DNA of 6,903 bases. Source: CAYPXN01 sp964470915 (GTDB lineage: Bacteria; UBA10199; JADFYH01). The DNA is taken from positions 1 to 6,903 of the forward strand of contig CAYYEM010000066.1 in NCBI GenBank assembly GCA_964470915.1, written 5' to 3'. A program made the translations under genes and the position numbers. A model generated the notes under the pieces. The model was given only the letters and a program-made list of their open reading frames with translations. It made no database searches and was not told where the DNA came from. Positions 6,338-6,903 of the stretch are shown here, piece after piece (position 1 is the stretch's first letter; each line of letters begins with the position of its first letter).

Positions 6338-6352
6338 CTTCTCATCACCCAC
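6320..6352. terminator. Possible bidirectional hairpin around the tldD and pgeF stops
   Basis: GTGGGTG (6320-6326) pairs perfectly with CACCCAC (6346-6352), and GAG (6327-6329) with CTC (6341-6343), leaving a 2-nt bulge at 6344-6345. This makes 10 bp with an 11-nt loop at 6330-6340 that contains the shared TTAA stop. On the + strand it is followed by a moderately T-rich stretch (6358-6374) but not a clean U-run; the - strand side has no U-run. It could end transcription from both sides or be chance pairing of coding sequence. Confidence 0.35.
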
Positions 6353-6903
6353 GAATAATTTCTACCTTCTTTATTAAGACCCGTTCGACTTTCGTGGCGA
6401 TAGGAATAATAAATTTCTGGATTGCATAACGTACAATCTTCGATGATTTGAATTTGATTTTGAAGAACACCAGTTTGCAGAGCCATCTCAAAGTTGGCTC
6501 TCTTGAGATCGAGCAAAAATTTACCATTATAATTTTGCTTTAAATATTTTGAATCAAATTCTCTCGCTACGTCTTCCCCCACTTCATAACATTCCCCACA
6601 AATGGCTGGCCCAATCGCTAAATGGATTTTGGAAATATCCTTTTTGAATTCATCCCGAATTTTTAAAAGAACTTTTTCTAAAATTTTTAATCGTGTTCCT
6701 CGCCATCCAGCATGAACTGCACCTACAATTCCTTCCGGGTGAGCCAATAAAATGGGGACACAATCTGCTGTTTTGACCGCTACAGGAATATTTTTTTCAA
6801 AACATAAAAGCGCATCGCCTTCTTGAAGATGTACGGCTTCTTGCGTAATGCCAGGATTCAACACATGAATCCGATCTCCATGCACTTGCTTTAATAAAAC
6901 AAA
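6334..6903 (-). CDS. pgeF: PgeF/YfiH (LACC1-like) family protein, 5' end outside window
   Basis: This family was long annotated as polyphenol oxidase or laccase. E. coli YfiH (PgeF) is described as a peptidoglycan editing factor acting on misincorporated UDP-MurNAc-L-Ser, and relatives including human LACC1/FAMIN act on purine nucleosides. The frame runs to the window edge, giving the last 189 residues; the GTG at 6885 is internal, because FVLLKQ precedes it and completes the conserved QVHG. All three expected metal and catalytic ligands are present: His8 (QVHGD), Cys48 (TADC) and His64 (HAGWRG), in visible-fragment numbering. GPAICGECYEVG (98-109) and SYRHESRTGLNKEGR (167-181) are further hallmarks. 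About 60-70 residues of the N-terminus are probably missing, judged from the usual family length of about 240-260. Its TAA (6334-6336) overlaps the tldD stop by the palindromic TTAA. What lies upstream is not visible. Confidence 0.92.
   Translation of the reverse strand, partial: FVLLKQVHGDRIHVLNPGITQEAVHLQEGDALLCFEKNIPVAVKTADCVPILLAHPEGIVGAVHAGWRGTRLKILEKVLLKIRDEFKKDISKIHLAIGPAICGECYEVGEDVAREFDSKYLKQNYNGKFLLDLKRANFEMALQTGVLQNQIQIIEDCTLCNPEIYYSYRHESRTGLNKEGRNYSWVMRS

Noticed and set aside
6345..6527. Second - strand frame inside pgeF
   Set aside because: It is an alternative-frame reading of the conserved PgeF C-terminus, with no start signal.
1..6903. Mobile element, CRISPR array, tRNA or defence system
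   Set aside because: I found no terminal inverted repeats, transposase or integrase motifs, regularly spaced repeats, tRNA-like cloverleaf or toxin/nuclease motifs. Composition is even across the window.

Overview
The window is an AT-rich, gene-dense piece of a bacterial chromosome containing one 100-base run of N, so it comes from a scaffolded draft or metagenome assembly. A RodZ-type helix-turn-helix membrane protein next to RecO, a TldD protease and a PgeF/YfiH protein suggest a Gram-negative bacterium. A deltaproteobacteria-like lineage is my best guess; this is an inference from gene content with low confidence.

Layout: (1) 1-3248, + strand. The 3' end of an unrecognised gene, with a weak resemblance to a glutathione S-transferase C-terminal helical domain, overlaps by ATGA the start of a 983-codon gene. 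That gene encodes a large, beta-strand-rich protein I cannot assign, and it is the main unknown of the window. (2) 3251-4835, - strand. A compact operon reads mtnP-like (5'-methylthioadenosine phosphorylase, interrupted by the N gap), then a short RodZ-like HTH/membrane protein, then recO. The HTH and recO genes overlap by ATGA. (3) 4836-4954. A divergent promoter region of 119 bp contains a perfect 18-bp palindrome. (4) 4955-6337, + strand. tldD, a complete zinc metalloprotease subunit, has no visible Shine-Dalgarno and an extended -10-like sequence six bases before its ATG, so it may be leaderless. (5) 6334-6903, - strand. A pgeF/yfiH-family gene whose 5' end lies outside the window. Its stop codon overlaps that of tldD in the palindromic TTAA, inside the loop of a potential hairpin.

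Apart from the large gene, the content is mostly housekeeping: MTA salvage, DNA repair, proteolysis of unfolded peptides, and peptidoglycan-precursor or purine quality control. Both convergent junctions are extremely tight (a 2-bp gap and a 4-bp overlap). I see no RNA genes, CRISPR arrays, insertion sequences or integration signs. No clearly new multi-gene system is demonstrable. The items most worth following are the 983-aa protein with its coupled upstream partner, the minimal RodZ-like protein coupled to RecO, and the palindromic site between mtnP and tldD.
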